Source: CAYTBN01 sp964436045
Lineage (GTDB): Bacteria; Myxococcota_A; UBA796; UBA9615; CAYRNR01
NCBI GenBank assembly: GCA_964436045.1
Contig: CAYTBN010000034.1
Location: forward strand, 1-64,000
Direction of reading: 5' to 3'
DNA length: 64,000 nucleotides
Each line of letters begins with the position of its first letter. Within the stretch, counting starts at the first letter, position 1. The notes under the pieces were generated by a model. The model was not told the DNA's origin and did no database searches. It saw only the letters and a program-made list of their open reading frames with translations. A program made the translations under genes and the position numbers. This document shows, piece by piece, positions 36,645-45,300 of this stretch.

Positions 36645-38020
36645 ACAGATGGGCGGGGAACCGCTCTACCCGCTTGCTGGCCGCAGTCCCCCTCACAGAT
36701 CCGTTGCCCGTCCCCGTCCCCGTCCGCCTCATCGGCGGGCACGATGCCGTCATAGAACGCGCGGAGGTCGAGTGAACCACCCCTGCCGAACCACCGTGTC
36801 ACTATCCCCAGCGCGGCCAGGTTGACCGCCAGCCCGTACAGGCCGGCGTGTACCGGCCACGGGCGGAGATCGGGCCACAGCACCAGCACCACCGTGACCG
36901 CCGAGCCGGCCAGCAGCCCGGCCAGCACCCCGTGCGCATCGACCTTGCGGGCGTAGAGCGTGGCGACCACCGCCGGGGCGAACTGCACCACCGCGTCGCC
37001 CGACGACATCGAGGCGGCCAGCGCTCCGGCGCAGAACAACCCGACCAGCAGCGCGGGCAGCTCCATGTTCATCAGCATGTGGGGCAGCACCTGGTCGGCG
37101 CGCTCCGGCGCGGACTCGAAGAACACGCCGCAGAACCCGATCAGGAACAGGGGGACCAGGAACACCTGGAAGGTCGGGTAGAGCACGACGGTGCGCCGGA
37201 TCGTCCGTTCGTCGCGCGCCGTGAAGGCCTTCATGAACAGGTGTGGCCAGACCGAGAACCCCACCACCGAGACCACGATCGCCGACGAGTACTCGCCCCA
37301 GGACCAGGGCTCCCCGCCCGAGGTCAGGCCCGGGGCGAGCAACAGCTCGGGGCGCTCGGCGGCGAGGCGGTCGAACATCGGCCCCACCCCGCCGTACAGC
37401 GCGTGAGGCAGGTACAGGCCGAGCCCCCACGCCAGGACCATCATGAACAGCCCCTGGAAAGTGTTGGTCCAGCCCACGCCGAGCACGCCGCTGCGCAGCA
37501 CGTAGATCAGCACCACGCCATACACCAGCGCCGCGCCGGCCCAGTCGGGGATGGCCTCGCGGGTCACCGCCGACAGTACGTACCCCGCGCCTTTCATCTG
37601 CAGCGCCAGGTAGGGCACGAAGGCGACGACGCTGATCGCCGCCATCACCCCGGCGACCGCCGGGGAGCGGACCCGCGCCGAGACCATCTCGGCCTGGGTC
37701 ACGAACCCCCAGGCCCGTCCCAGGCGCGCGGCCCGCGGGCCCAGGAAGTACAGCGGCGCGAACCCCAGCGCGCCGTAACCCAGGATGTAGAACGCGGCCG
37801 CGCCGCGCGAGTAGGCCCAGCCCGGGGCGCCCAGGAACGCGAACGCGCTGAAGATCGTGGCGCCGGTGATGAAGTACATCAACACCAGCCCGAGGGTGCG
37901 ATCGCCGGCGACGTACCCTGCAGCGCTGGCGCTGGCCTTGCGCCCCGGCCACAGGCCGAGCCCCAGGCAGACCGCCAGGTAGAGCGCGCTGACCCCGAAC
38001 ACCACGGCCGACGACGGCAT
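36599..38020 (-). CDS. Sodium:solute symporter (SSS family)
   Basis: About 473 residues from the ATG at 38020, with ~12-13 membrane helices. SSS features: YVAGDRTLGLVLMYFITGATIFSAFAFLG near the N-terminus, GFVTQAEMVSAR, and FCAGALAASMSSGDA, the Na-site helix. Substrate not readable; pairing with the small membrane protein just upstream (five bases apart) is the usual arrangement for a subgroup of SSS carriers. The tail is hydrophilic and overlaps the methyltransferase gene convergently. Confidence 0.85.
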   Translation of the reverse strand: MPSSAVVFGVSALYLAVCLGLGLWPGRKASASAAGYVAGDRTLGLVLMYFITGATIFSAFAFLGAPGWAYSRGAAAFYILGYGALGFAPLYFLGPRAARLGRAWGFVTQAEMVSARVRSPAVAGVMAAISVVAFVPYLALQMKGAGYVLSAVTREAIPDWAGAALVYGVVLIYVLRSGVLGVGWTNTFQGLFMMVLAWGLGLYLPHALYGGVGPMFDRLAAERPELLLAPGLTSGGEPWSWGEYSSAIVVSVVGFSVWPHLFMKAFTARDERTIRRTVVLYPTFQVFLVPLFLIGFCGVFFESAPERADQVLPHMLMNMELPALLVGLFCAGALAASMSSGDAVVQFAPAVVATLYARKVDAHGVLAGLLAGSAVTVVLVLWPDLRPWPVHAGLYGLAVNLAALGIVTRWFGRGGSLDLRAFYDGIVPADEADGDGDGQRICEGDCGQQAGRAVPRPSVQDRRAVRYAPLPRV

Positions 38021-38025
38021 CGGCG

Positions 38026-38250
38026 TTACTCCCGGTCCCCGGCCAGCAGGTGGTAGCCCAGCACCATCACGAACGCCGCAGCCACGCACCCCAGGTCGTA
38101 GACCAGTGTGAACGGCAGGCCGAAGATCCGCGGCTCGATGCGGTTGCCGAGCCAGGCGTACCCCGGCCAGATCAGCGCTGCCAGGCACAGCAGCGCGCCC
38201 GCACCGAACAACACCTCGGCGGGACCGATCCTGGGGCCGGGGGAGGACAT
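38026..38250 (-). CDS. Small membrane protein, DUF3311-like SSS partner
   Basis: 74 residues, two membrane helices, with the family-like centre RIFGLPFTLVYDLGCVAAAF. Genes like this typically precede an SSS symporter and are thought to be an accessory subunit. Start ATG 38250; its stop lies five bases before the symporter start. Confidence 0.65.
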   Translation of the reverse strand: MSSPGPRIGPAEVLFGAGALLCLAALIWPGYAWLGNRIEPRIFGLPFTLVYDLGCVAAAFVMVLGYHLLAGDRE

Positions 38251-38388
38251 GCGGGTCAGGCTATCGCAGAGGAGGGGGCCGTGCATCGGGGATCGCATGT
38301 TCCCGAAGGACTGCGCAAGGGAGGGAAAAGGGCGGGTCGGAGAGGCTGGGAGGAACGAGGCTCGGTCTGGTGAGGGGGCGGCGGGAGA

Positions 38389-39045
38389 TCAGTAGGACTC
38401 GGGCTCGATCTCGACGGCGTCGTCGCCGCAGTGGCCCCACACGCCGAAGAACACGCCGCCTTCACGCTCCAGGTCGTACCACAGGCCGCCGAGCATCCCG
38501 TGGGCGTCGCTGTCGGTCGCCGCGTAGCGGCCCAGGAAGGCGCCCCGGCCCTCTTCGAACCGGTAGTATTCGCCGCCCAGCACGCCGTACTGGCCATCGG
38601 CGGCCTCCCAGTCGCCCTCGAAGGTGCCGGCGGGCTCGATCTCGCCCGGGGCGACCTCCTCGGCCGGGTCGGTCAGGTCGGGGGTGTAGCTGCCGTCCAG
38701 GTCGCCGCCGAGCGAGAGGTCGCGTTTGATCCAGCGACCGTTGAAGGTGCCGCCATCGACGTCGGGATCGGGCAGGTAGATACCGCCCAGGGCGCCGCCC
38801 ACGTCACAGCCGTGGGCCTCGGCGAACTCGGCGATCCGGCGCACCTCTTCGATCAGGCGGTCGTTGTCGAGGATCGACAGGTCGCGCTCCATACCTTCGG
38901 CAGCCAGCTCGCCGTCCACGAACTCGATCGCCTCCTCGGCGCTGGCGGTCAGCTCCGGGTCGATGGTGTCGTCCGTGCCCGGATCGCAAGCGATCAGGGA
39001 GGTGGCCAGCAAGGCGAGACAGAGGGTCCACAGTGTGTAACGCAT
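38389..39045 (-). CDS. Lipoprotein with G-x-F/Y-x-G-x-W repeats
   Basis: 218 residues. ATG 39045 has AAAAGGAG seven bases upstream, the clearest ribosome site here. The signal ends in SLIAC. After a short helical part the body repeats a beta-strand unit (GTFNGRW, GDLDGSY, GTFEGDW, GVLGGEY, GAFLGRY, GMLGGLW, GVFFGVW), about seven times. Such repeats occur in secreted bacterial proteins of unknown role. No Asp-rich linker is present, unlike its neighbours. Confidence 0.7.
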   Translation of the reverse strand: MRYTLWTLCLALLATSLIACDPGTDDTIDPELTASAEEAIEFVDGELAAEGMERDLSILDNDRLIEEVRRIAEFAEAHGCDVGGALGGIYLPDPDVDGGTFNGRWIKRDLSLGGDLDGSYTPDLTDPAEEVAPGEIEPAGTFEGDWEAADGQYGVLGGEYYRFEEGRGAFLGRYAATDSDAHGMLGGLWYDLEREGGVFFGVWGHCGDDAVEIEPESY

Positions 39046-39311
39046 CGGGTTTCTCCTTTTCGGTTTGTTCATTCGTTTGGACACACGGGGTCGGCGCGAC
39101 GGAAAAGAAAAATAGCGATTGTCGTCCTGGTGCCGCGGCCTGATCGCCTCGCTCAGCCCCCGAGCGCCTCGAGCCCGCGGCGCGCCCGTTCGTCCGACGG
39201 ATCCAGCGCCACTGCCCGCGCCGTGTTCAGGGAACTGGCCCAGGGGGATCGGATCGACACCGTCGGTGGGCACGGGGGATGCTTGCTCTCGATCCTCGAG
39301 GAGGACCTACA

Positions 39312-40124
39312 GTGAGATACATCCCCGCCGTCACCCTCGCGAGCTTGCTGCTGATCCTGTCCGGCTGCCCGAATCCAGGCGGCACCCTGGTCACCGACGA
39401 CGACGACAATGATGATGACGACGCTACCGGCGACGACGACGACGCGACCGGGGACGATGACGACGTGACCGGGGACGACGATACCGGGGACGACGACACC
39501 GGGGACGACGACACCACCGATCCCGGCGTCTGCGCTGCGATCGGCGACACCGGCCTGTTCTTCGACGCCGGGGCCGCGGGTCAGGACGGCCTGGTCTTCG
39601 AAGGTGAGCTGGGCTGGGGAGGCGACTATCTGAGCGTCACTCCCCTCGGTGGCCCGTCCCTGGGGATCCAGATCATCGCGTCGCCCGGCACCGACCTGGA
39701 CGCCCTGATGGACGGCATCTCCGGTCCGGGCCGGCTCTTCCTGATCTCCCTGGCCAGCGGGGCATGGGTGACCTACGGCGTGGTGGCCGCGTTCACGGCG
39801 GACGGGGAGCACGCGGTGATCCTGGGCACGACCGAGTTCCCCGGTTTGGCCGGGGACTTCCTCGGCTTCTACCTGTCGGTCGAACCCCAGGGAGGCGCCT
39901 GCCCGGACGGGGTGGTCGACGTCGGCGGCTGCGGCATGGGCTCCGCCCTCCCCCTGGAGGTCACGGCGCCGGGCGAGGACTCCCCCAGCACCCTGGTGTG
40001 GCCCGGCGAAGACGCCGAGATCGCCGGGTTCACCTTCCGCCAGTACCACGGCTATCAGGTGTTCGAGATGTTGTGCGATGACTTCGACGCTGTCGGGATG
40101 AGCTGGTCGATGGTCAAGGAGTGA
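39312..40124 (+). CDS. Asp-linker lipoprotein of unknown function
   Basis: 270 residues. GTG 39312 has GAGGAGG upstream. The signal ends in ILSGC, followed by about 45 residues of DDDDNDDDDATGDDDDAT type and a globular beta-rich domain (~75-270) with a few Cys that may form disulphides. No domain recognised. It shares only leader and linker architecture with the other lipoproteins. Confidence 0.7.
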   Translation: MRYIPAVTLASLLLILSGCPNPGGTLVTDDDDNDDDDATGDDDDATGDDDDVTGDDDTGDDDTGDDDTTDPGVCAAIGDTGLFFDAGAAGQDGLVFEGELGWGGDYLSVTPLGGPSLGIQIIASPGTDLDALMDGISGPGRLFLISLASGAWVTYGVVAAFTADGEHAVILGTTEFPGLAGDFLGFYLSVEPQGGACPDGVVDVGGCGMGSALPLEVTAPGEDSPSTLVWPGEDAEIAGFTFRQYHGYQVFEMLCDDFDAVGMSWSMVKE

Positions 40125-40330
40125 TCAGTAGGGCTTGCGCACCCCGAGCGCGGCCTGGGCCAGCAGCAGCCCGGCGGCCAGGGCGACAGTCGCCACCGAA
40201 CAGCACGGCGGCGGCCGCGGAGACCAGGGCGAACGCCGCGCTGATCTTCGAGGTCCACCGGGCCGAGGCTCTCCCGCGGTACGCCTCCGAGTCGAGCTGA
40301 GCGAATTCGAGTGACGTCTCGCCCGATGGG
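40125..40330 (-). pseudogene. Remnant of a small membrane protein gene
   Basis: Two frames each look partly coding: one gives SLEFAQLDSEAYRGRASAR then TSKISAAFALVSAAAAVLFG, the other continues with VATVALAAGLLLAQAALG and ends at 40125. Joined, they form a ~65-residue protein with two helices, but no start codon with a ribosome site fits. It faces away from the MarR gene and may once have been under the same operators. Confidence 0.35.
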
Positions 40331-40347
40331 TCATTGCGTGTTGATAT

Positions 40348-40392
40348 TTGCTAATAGCATATTATGCTAAAGACATAAGTTGCTGATAGCAA
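40348..40392. promoter_or_regulatory. Cluster of palindromic operators before the MarR-hgcAB operon
   Basis: In an unusually AT-rich stretch: TTGCTAATAGCA (40348-40359), overlapping perfect palindrome AGCATATTATGCT (40356-40368), and TTGCTGATAGCAA (40380-40392) with arms TTGCT / AGCAA. The shared half-site TTGCT...AGCA at two places about 32 bases (three helical turns) apart suggests binding of two MarR dimers and autoregulation (inference). Confidence 0.55.
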
Positions 40393-40435
40393 GTTAGCCT
40401 CCGGCATGCGGGGGGCGAACCGGAAGGAATCCACC

Positions 40436-40942
40436 GTGAGCGAATCGTCACTTCCAGGTCCCGAACTGGTCCGCCGAGCGCGGCGGTCGCTGACGCGGCT
40501 GACCCGTTTCGCCAATCGACTCCAGCGTATGCAGCTTTCCTGCGGGCCCGTCACCGTGCAGCAGTGCCACACCCTCGAGGCCCTCATGGAGGGACCGCGG
40601 ACGATGACCGAGCTGTCGGACGAGGTGGCCCTGCACCAGTCCACCCTGACCCGGGTCGTGGAGAAGCTCCGCGACAAGCAGCTCGTGGTCCGCCGCCGCC
40701 GGCCGTCCAACCAGCGGGTGGTGGAGGTGGAGCTGACCACGGGGGGTCGCCTGATGTACGCGAGCCTGGACGAGGCGTCGAATCAGCTCATCGGGCGGGT
40801 GATGGCGCTGGTGGATCCCGAGGATCGCGAGGCCGCGGTCCGGGGCCTGGAGATCGTGACCGAACTGCTGGATCCGAAGAACGAGGCCGCGCAGGCCCTG
40901 ATGGCGGGCGACCTCTGCGGTGGAGGCTTGCCGCCAGCCTGA
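40436..40942 (+). CDS. MarR-family transcriptional regulator
   Basis: 168 residues with the MarR winged helix: VTVQQCHTLEALMEGPRTMTELSDEVALHQSTLTRVVEKLRDKQLVVRRRRPSNQRVVEVELTT-like arrangement, recognition helix in STLTRVVEKL and wing at RRRPSNQR. GTG 40436 is preferred because GGAAGGA lies eight bases upstream; ATG 40406 has no ribosome site. Twenty-four bases before hgcA on the same strand, with palindromes upstream, so it most likely controls its own operon. Two Cys (one in QLSCGPV, one in DLCGG) might sense thiol chemistry or a metal, but this is speculative. Confidence 0.85.
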   Translation: MSESSLPGPELVRRARRSLTRLTRFANRLQRMQLSCGPVTVQQCHTLEALMEGPRTMTELSDEVALHQSTLTRVVEKLRDKQLVVRRRRPSNQRVVEVELTTGGRLMYASLDEASNQLIGRVMALVDPEDREAAVRGLEIVTELLDPKNEAAQALMAGDLCGGGLPPA

Positions 40943-40966
40943 GGCTGGTTGGATGGAGGGCATCTC

Positions 40967-42115
40967 ATGAGATCGATCCTGGAATTGCTGGGTGAAGCGT
41001 CGCTGCTGGGACTCGGCGTGGCCGGACTGGCGGGCGCGGTCGCGATGCCGGCTGCGGCGGCGTGGGCGTTGCTGGTCATGGGCGCGCTGCTGGCGGGGCT
41101 GCATCTGCTGAGCCTGACCTTCGTCGGCCCCGACCATCCGTGGCCCACCGAATCTGCCGACCCGCGACCCATGCGATTGACCGCCGTGGACTACGGCAAG
41201 GCGCTGGTCAGCTGGCTGCTGGGGTTTCACCGGACCTACGCCGTGGAGCCGGGCCTGTACTACCTCGGCGATCACCACGATCCCGCGGCGCCTCTGCTGG
41301 TGACGGCCAACTATCACCTGACGGTGTTCCTGGTGGCGCGGCGGGCCCGGGCGGCCGGCGCACGGTTGCTGGTGATCGACAGCGACGGCATCAACGTGTG
41401 GTGCGCGGCGGGCAAGGGGCGGTTTGGTCACGAGCAGATCCTCGCGCAGACCTCCCGCTACCCGGACGAGGTGCTCTCGGACCGCGCGCGGCCGACGCTG
41501 ATCCTGCCCAAGTTCGGGATGCCGGGTGTCGACCTGAAGGTCCTGCGGGAGGCTCGGATGCGGCCGGTCATCGGTCCGCTGTATGCCAAGGACATTCCGG
41601 CGTATCTGGCTGCGCCGCCGTATCGCGACGCCCAGCACGATCGGGTGGACTTCGGGCTGGCCTCGCGGGTGTTCGTGTGGCTGCCGGGCCTGCTCCAGGT
41701 CACCGCGCTGTCGACCCTGCTGGCGATGGCGATCTGGCTCGCGACCCTGGCCTGGGGAGGCACCGTTCCCCTGGCGGTGGTCGGCATCGCCGCGGCGCTG
41801 GCCACGGCCTATCCGCTGCTGTACCCGTGGATCCCCGGCCATCGGTTCGCGGTCAAGGGACTGTGGCTGGGCGGCCTCGGCGGCGGGGCCGTGCTGGTCG
41901 CGTCGGCGCTGGGCTGGCTGCCGTGGACCGCATCGTTGGTCCTGGTGCCCTTCATCCTCGCCACCGGCGCCCTCATCGGCCTCGAGTTCACCGGGAACTC
42001 GGCGGTCTCCAACTACTCCCGGGTCAAGCGGGAGATGGCGGCGTTCGTGCCGGTCACCGCCGTGCTCTACGCGGTCTCGCTCGCGGCCCACCTGGTCCTG
42101 GAGGTCTCGTCATGA
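40967..42115 (+). CDS. hgcA: HgcA-like corrinoid membrane protein (mercury methylation)
   Basis: 382 residues. The HgcA signature NVWCAAGK lies at 143-150, with Cys146 as the expected lower ligand of the corrinoid cobalt. Around it are YAVEPGLYYLG, LLVTANYHLT, LILPKFGMPGVD and RPVIGPLYAKDIPAYL, all as in the corrinoid domain of HgcA. About four to five helices follow, including the conserved EFTGNSAVSNYSRVKREM. Such proteins hand a methyl group to Hg(II). Unusual is an extra pair of hydrophobic helices at residues ~8-53 before the corrinoid domain. ATG 40967, six bases after GGAGGG. The stop overlaps the hgcB start (ATGA). Confidence 0.85.
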   Translation: MRSILELLGEASLLGLGVAGLAGAVAMPAAAAWALLVMGALLAGLHLLSLTFVGPDHPWPTESADPRPMRLTAVDYGKALVSWLLGFHRTYAVEPGLYYLGDHHDPAAPLLVTANYHLTVFLVARRARAAGARLLVIDSDGINVWCAAGKGRFGHEQILAQTSRYPDEVLSDRARPTLILPKFGMPGVDLKVLREARMRPVIGPLYAKDIPAYLAAPPYRDAQHDRVDFGLASRVFVWLPGLLQVTALSTLLAMAIWLATLAWGGTVPLAVVGIAAALATAYPLLYPWIPGHRFAVKGLWLGGLGGGAVLVASALGWLPWTASLVLVPFILATGALIGLEFTGNSAVSNYSRVKREMAAFVPVTAVLYAVSLAAHLVLEVSS

Positions 42116-42369
42116 TCAACATCGACTCTTCTCTGTGCACGGGATGCGGCGCATGTGCCCGCGTCTGCCCCCACCGGGTGATCGAGGTCGTGGAGCGGCG
42201 CGCCGTCCTGGCCGCCGAGGACCGGTGCATCGAATGCGGAGCGTGCCAGCTCAACTGTCACGACGGCGCCGTGGCCGTGACCGTGGGAACGGGCTGCGTG
42301 TTCGCCATCGCCCAGGAGGTCTGGCTGCAGAAGGGCGAGGCCCAGGGGGAGTGTGGCGCCGAGCTCTAG
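42112..42369 (+). CDS. hgcB: HgcB-like ferredoxin
   Basis: 85 residues. Two [4Fe-4S] motifs: Cys9-x2-12-x2-15-x3-19 and Cys39-x2-42-x2-45-x3-49 (CIECGACQLNC). The HgcB-specific single Cys follows at 62 (GTGCVFA), and a Cys near the end (81). HgcB reduces the HgcA corrinoid and may bind Hg at these extra thiols. The gene is translationally coupled to hgcA. The usual C-terminal Cys pair is reduced to one here. Confidence 0.88.
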   Translation: MINIDSSLCTGCGACARVCPHRVIEVVERRAVLAAEDRCIECGACQLNCHDGAVAVTVGTGCVFAIAQEVWLQKGEAQGECGAEL

Positions 42370-43031
42370 TCCAGAGGCCGGTGGTTGCAGCCGGCTGCGG
42401 CCACGAACGCCTCGGCCACACGGGCCAGCTCTTCACCCCCCAGGGTGCTGCGCAACACGATCCGGTGCGCCCCTTCGCGGACGCCTTCCACGTACCAGTC
42501 GGTGCCGTCGAGGACCGGAGGACCCCCGGTGGCGGCGAGGGTCCAGAATCCGACCTCGTCGATCACCGCTCGCAGACCCTCGGTCTCCGCGGCGCCGAGG
42601 ACGGTCGCGTGGAATTGGACGTGGCTGACCGGGAGGTTCGAGCAGTATCCGTCGGGATTCCACAGCAGCAGCGCGCCGCTTTCATCCGGCTGGACATCGA
42701 GCCGGATGATCGCCCGGCCGTGGGACGAGGTCGCGATGACCAGCCGGTACGTTTCGTCGGCCGCCCCGGTCCCGGGTCGCAAGCTCGGCTCCCCCAGCTC
42801 CCCCAGCTGGACATCGACGTAGGCCCAGCGGAAGGGGGCGCGACCGGGGCCATCGGGGACGCAGAGCAGTCCGATGTCGGCGCACTGATCGTCGGCGAAG
42901 TAGCGCTCCCCGGCGGGGTCGACGGCGACACCTCGGGCGGTCCCCGTCGTCCTGCATGCCCCTGCCCAGGTGGCGATCACGCACAGGGCAGCGGCCAGGA
43001 GCGCCGGGCGGAGGGGGCGGTTTGGTCGCAC
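42366..43031 (-). CDS. Lipoprotein of unknown function
   Basis: 221 residues if started at the GTG 43031, which gives an ideal signal peptide (MRPNRPLRPALLAAALCVIATWAGAC, in two parts RPNRPLRPALLAAAL and CVIATWAGAC) ending at the lipidation Cys. The frame is open to 43085. No Shine-Dalgarno sequence, but TATGGT lies just upstream. The mature part is beta-rich with four Cys and shows no family I know. It converges with hgcB, overlapping by four bases. Confidence 0.6.
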   Translation of the reverse strand: MRPNRPLRPALLAAALCVIATWAGACRTTGTARGVAVDPAGERYFADDQCADIGLLCVPDGPGRAPFRWAYVDVQLGELGEPSLRPGTGAADETYRLVIATSSHGRAIIRLDVQPDESGALLLWNPDGYCSNLPVSHVQFHATVLGAAETEGLRAVIDEVGFWTLAATGGPPVLDGTDWYVEGVREGAHRIVLRSTLGGEELARVAEAFVAAAGCNHRPLD

Positions 43032-43092
43032 TACATCACCATACCCCGCTATCGCTCGCGTGGAATCAGTCGATCGCTCAGCCACAGCACGT

Positions 43093-45285
43093 TCAGCACG
43101 GCCTGTCCTCCAGCGCCTTCATCGACAGCGAGATACGCTCTCGCTGGTGGTCGACCCCGGTGACCTGGATCTTCACGATCTGTCCAACACGAACCACCTT
43201 GTGCGGATCGTCGCTCCAGCCGTGGGTCAGCTGGGACACGTGGACCAGACCGTCCCGCTTGACGCCGATGTCGACGAACGCGCCGAAGTTGGTGACGTTG
43301 GAGACGCGCCCTTCGAGGACCATGCCCTCTTCCAAGTCGTCGATGGAGCACACGTCGTCGCGCCACGACGGGGCGACGAACGCCGGGCGGGGATCCCGGC
43401 CCGGGCGTTCCAGCTCGGCGCGGATGTCGTCCAGGGTGAACCGGCCGATACCGCGTTCCTCGTCCACGAAGCGGGCGAAGTCGACCCGGGCGACCCGGGC
43501 CGGGGCCCCGACCAGATCGGCCAGCGACACCCCCAGCTGCCCCGCCATCGCCTCCACCAGTGGGTAACGCTCCGGGTGGACGGCGGTCGCGTCCAGGGGG
43601 TTCTTGCCGCCGCGGATGCGGCAGAAACCCGCGGCCTGCTCGAAGGCCTTGGGGCCGATGCCCGCGACCTTCAGCAGCTGCCGCCGGGTCGTGAACGGCG
43701 CCTCCGCGTCCCGGTGCTCGACCACATTGCGGGCCATTCGCTCGCTCAGCCCCGCCACCCGCCCCAGCAGCGAGGCGGATGCGCTGTTCAGCTCCACGCC
43801 CACCTGGTTCACCGCGGACTCGACGGTGCGGTCCAGCTCCTCGCCCAGGCGGCGGGCGTTGACGTCGTGCTGGTACTGGCCCACGCCCAGCGAGCGGGGC
43901 TCGATCTTGACCAGCTCGGCCAGGGGGTCCTGCAGCCGGCGGGCGATGGAGACCGCCCCGCGCAGCGACACGTCCATGTCGGGCAGCTCGTCGCGGGCGA
44001 CCGCCGACGCGGAGTACACCGACGCCCCGGTCTCCGGCACGATGGCCACGATCACATCGGTCAGCCCGGCGTCGCGCACCGCCCGGCGGGCGAACTGCTC
44101 GGTCTCCCGGCTGGCGGTGCCGTTGCCGATTGCGACGGCGCGTATCGCGAGCGCGCGGATCAATCCCACCAGCGTGCGTCCGGCCCGCGCCTCGTCCGCC
44201 CGCGGGGGTACCGGGTAGATCACATCGGTGGCCAGCACCTTGCCGGTCCCGTCCAACGCCGCGAGCTTGCAGCCGGTCCGGTAGCCCGGATCCAGGCCGA
44301 CCACGGGCAGCTGCCCCAGCGGCGACTGCAGCAGCAGAGCGTCGAGGTTGGCGCGGAACACGCGGATGGCCTCCTCCTCGGCGCGTTCCTTCAGCCCGGC
44401 CAGGACCTCGTTGGCCAGCGACGGGCGCAGCAATCGCCGGTAGCCGTCGCGGATGGCGAGCACCACCTGCTCGCCACAGGGGTTGCGAGGGTTGGCGTCG
44501 ATGGCGCGCGCGATCCCCTCCACCTGGCGGTCGTCGTCCACCACCAGCGCGACCCGCAAGATGCCTTCGCGTTCACCCCGCAGGACCGCCAGCAGCCGGT
44601 GTGAGGCGATGGAGCGCCCGGGCTCGGCGTGGTCGAAGTAGTCGCGGAAGGTCTGCCCCTGCTCCTGCTTGCCCTTGACCAGCTTGGCCTGGACGGCCCC
44701 GGTTCGGGCCAGCACCCGGCGCAGCGTGGCGCGGTGATCCGGATCCTCGGCCACCCACTCGGCCACGATGTGACGGGCTCCCTCCAGCGCCGCGTCGATG
44801 TCGGCGACGTCGCGCTGCGGCGCCACGAACGAGCGGGCCATCGCCCGCGGATCCCGATCCCGGGAACGGCGTCCGCGCACGATCGCGTCGGCCAGCGGCT
44901 CCAGCCCGCGCTCACGGGCGACCTCGGCCTTGGTGCGGCGCTTCTTCTTGAACGGGAGATAGAGGTCCTCCAGCTCCTGCTTGGTGACGGCCCGGCGGAT
45001 GGCCGCCTCCAGGTCGGCGGTCAGCTTGCCCTGCTCGTCGATGACCGCGAGCACCGCGTCTCGCCGCTCCACCAGCTCCAGGAAGTAGCCGCGGCGTTTG
45101 GCGATGGTCTCCAGCTGATCGTCGGCCAGCCCGCCGGTCACCTCCTTGCGATAGCGGGCGATGAACGGCACGGTCGCGCCCTCGTCCAGCAAGGTCGCCG
45201 CCGCCTGCACCTGGCCCGTGTCGCAGCCGACCTCCCGGGCGATCCGCTGGACGTGGAGGACATCGAGGCTGGGCTTGTCGGCCAT
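43093..45285 (-). CDS. tex: Tex-family RNA-binding transcription accessory protein
   Basis: 730 residues, normal length. Tex N-terminal helical domain (TVPFIARYRKEVTGGLADDQL), YqgF-like RNase-H fold (VVGLDPGYRTGCKLA), helix-hairpin-helix region (KVAGIGPKAFEQAAGF) and C-terminal S1 domain (GMVLEGRVSNVTNFGAFVDIGVKRDGLVHVSQL). It binds RNA and affects transcription and stress survival. ATG 45285 with GAGGAG upstream, 15 bases after the stop of the lipoprotein gene, so possibly cotranscribed. Confidence 0.95.
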   Translation of the reverse strand: MADKPSLDVLHVQRIAREVGCDTGQVQAAATLLDEGATVPFIARYRKEVTGGLADDQLETIAKRRGYFLELVERRDAVLAVIDEQGKLTADLEAAIRRAVTKQELEDLYLPFKKKRRTKAEVARERGLEPLADAIVRGRRSRDRDPRAMARSFVAPQRDVADIDAALEGARHIVAEWVAEDPDHRATLRRVLARTGAVQAKLVKGKQEQGQTFRDYFDHAEPGRSIASHRLLAVLRGEREGILRVALVVDDDRQVEGIARAIDANPRNPCGEQVVLAIRDGYRRLLRPSLANEVLAGLKERAEEEAIRVFRANLDALLLQSPLGQLPVVGLDPGYRTGCKLAALDGTGKVLATDVIYPVPPRADEARAGRTLVGLIRALAIRAVAIGNGTASRETEQFARRAVRDAGLTDVIVAIVPETGASVYSASAVARDELPDMDVSLRGAVSIARRLQDPLAELVKIEPRSLGVGQYQHDVNARRLGEELDRTVESAVNQVGVELNSASASLLGRVAGLSERMARNVVEHRDAEAPFTTRRQLLKVAGIGPKAFEQAAGFCRIRGGKNPLDATAVHPERYPLVEAMAGQLGVSLADLVGAPARVARVDFARFVDEERGIGRFTLDDIRAELERPGRDPRPAFVAPSWRDDVCSIDDLEEGMVLEGRVSNVTNFGAFVDIGVKRDGLVHVSQLTHGWSDDPHKVVRVGQIVKIQVTGVDHQRERISLSMKALEDRPC

Positions 45286-45300
45286 CGGATCCGCTCCTCG

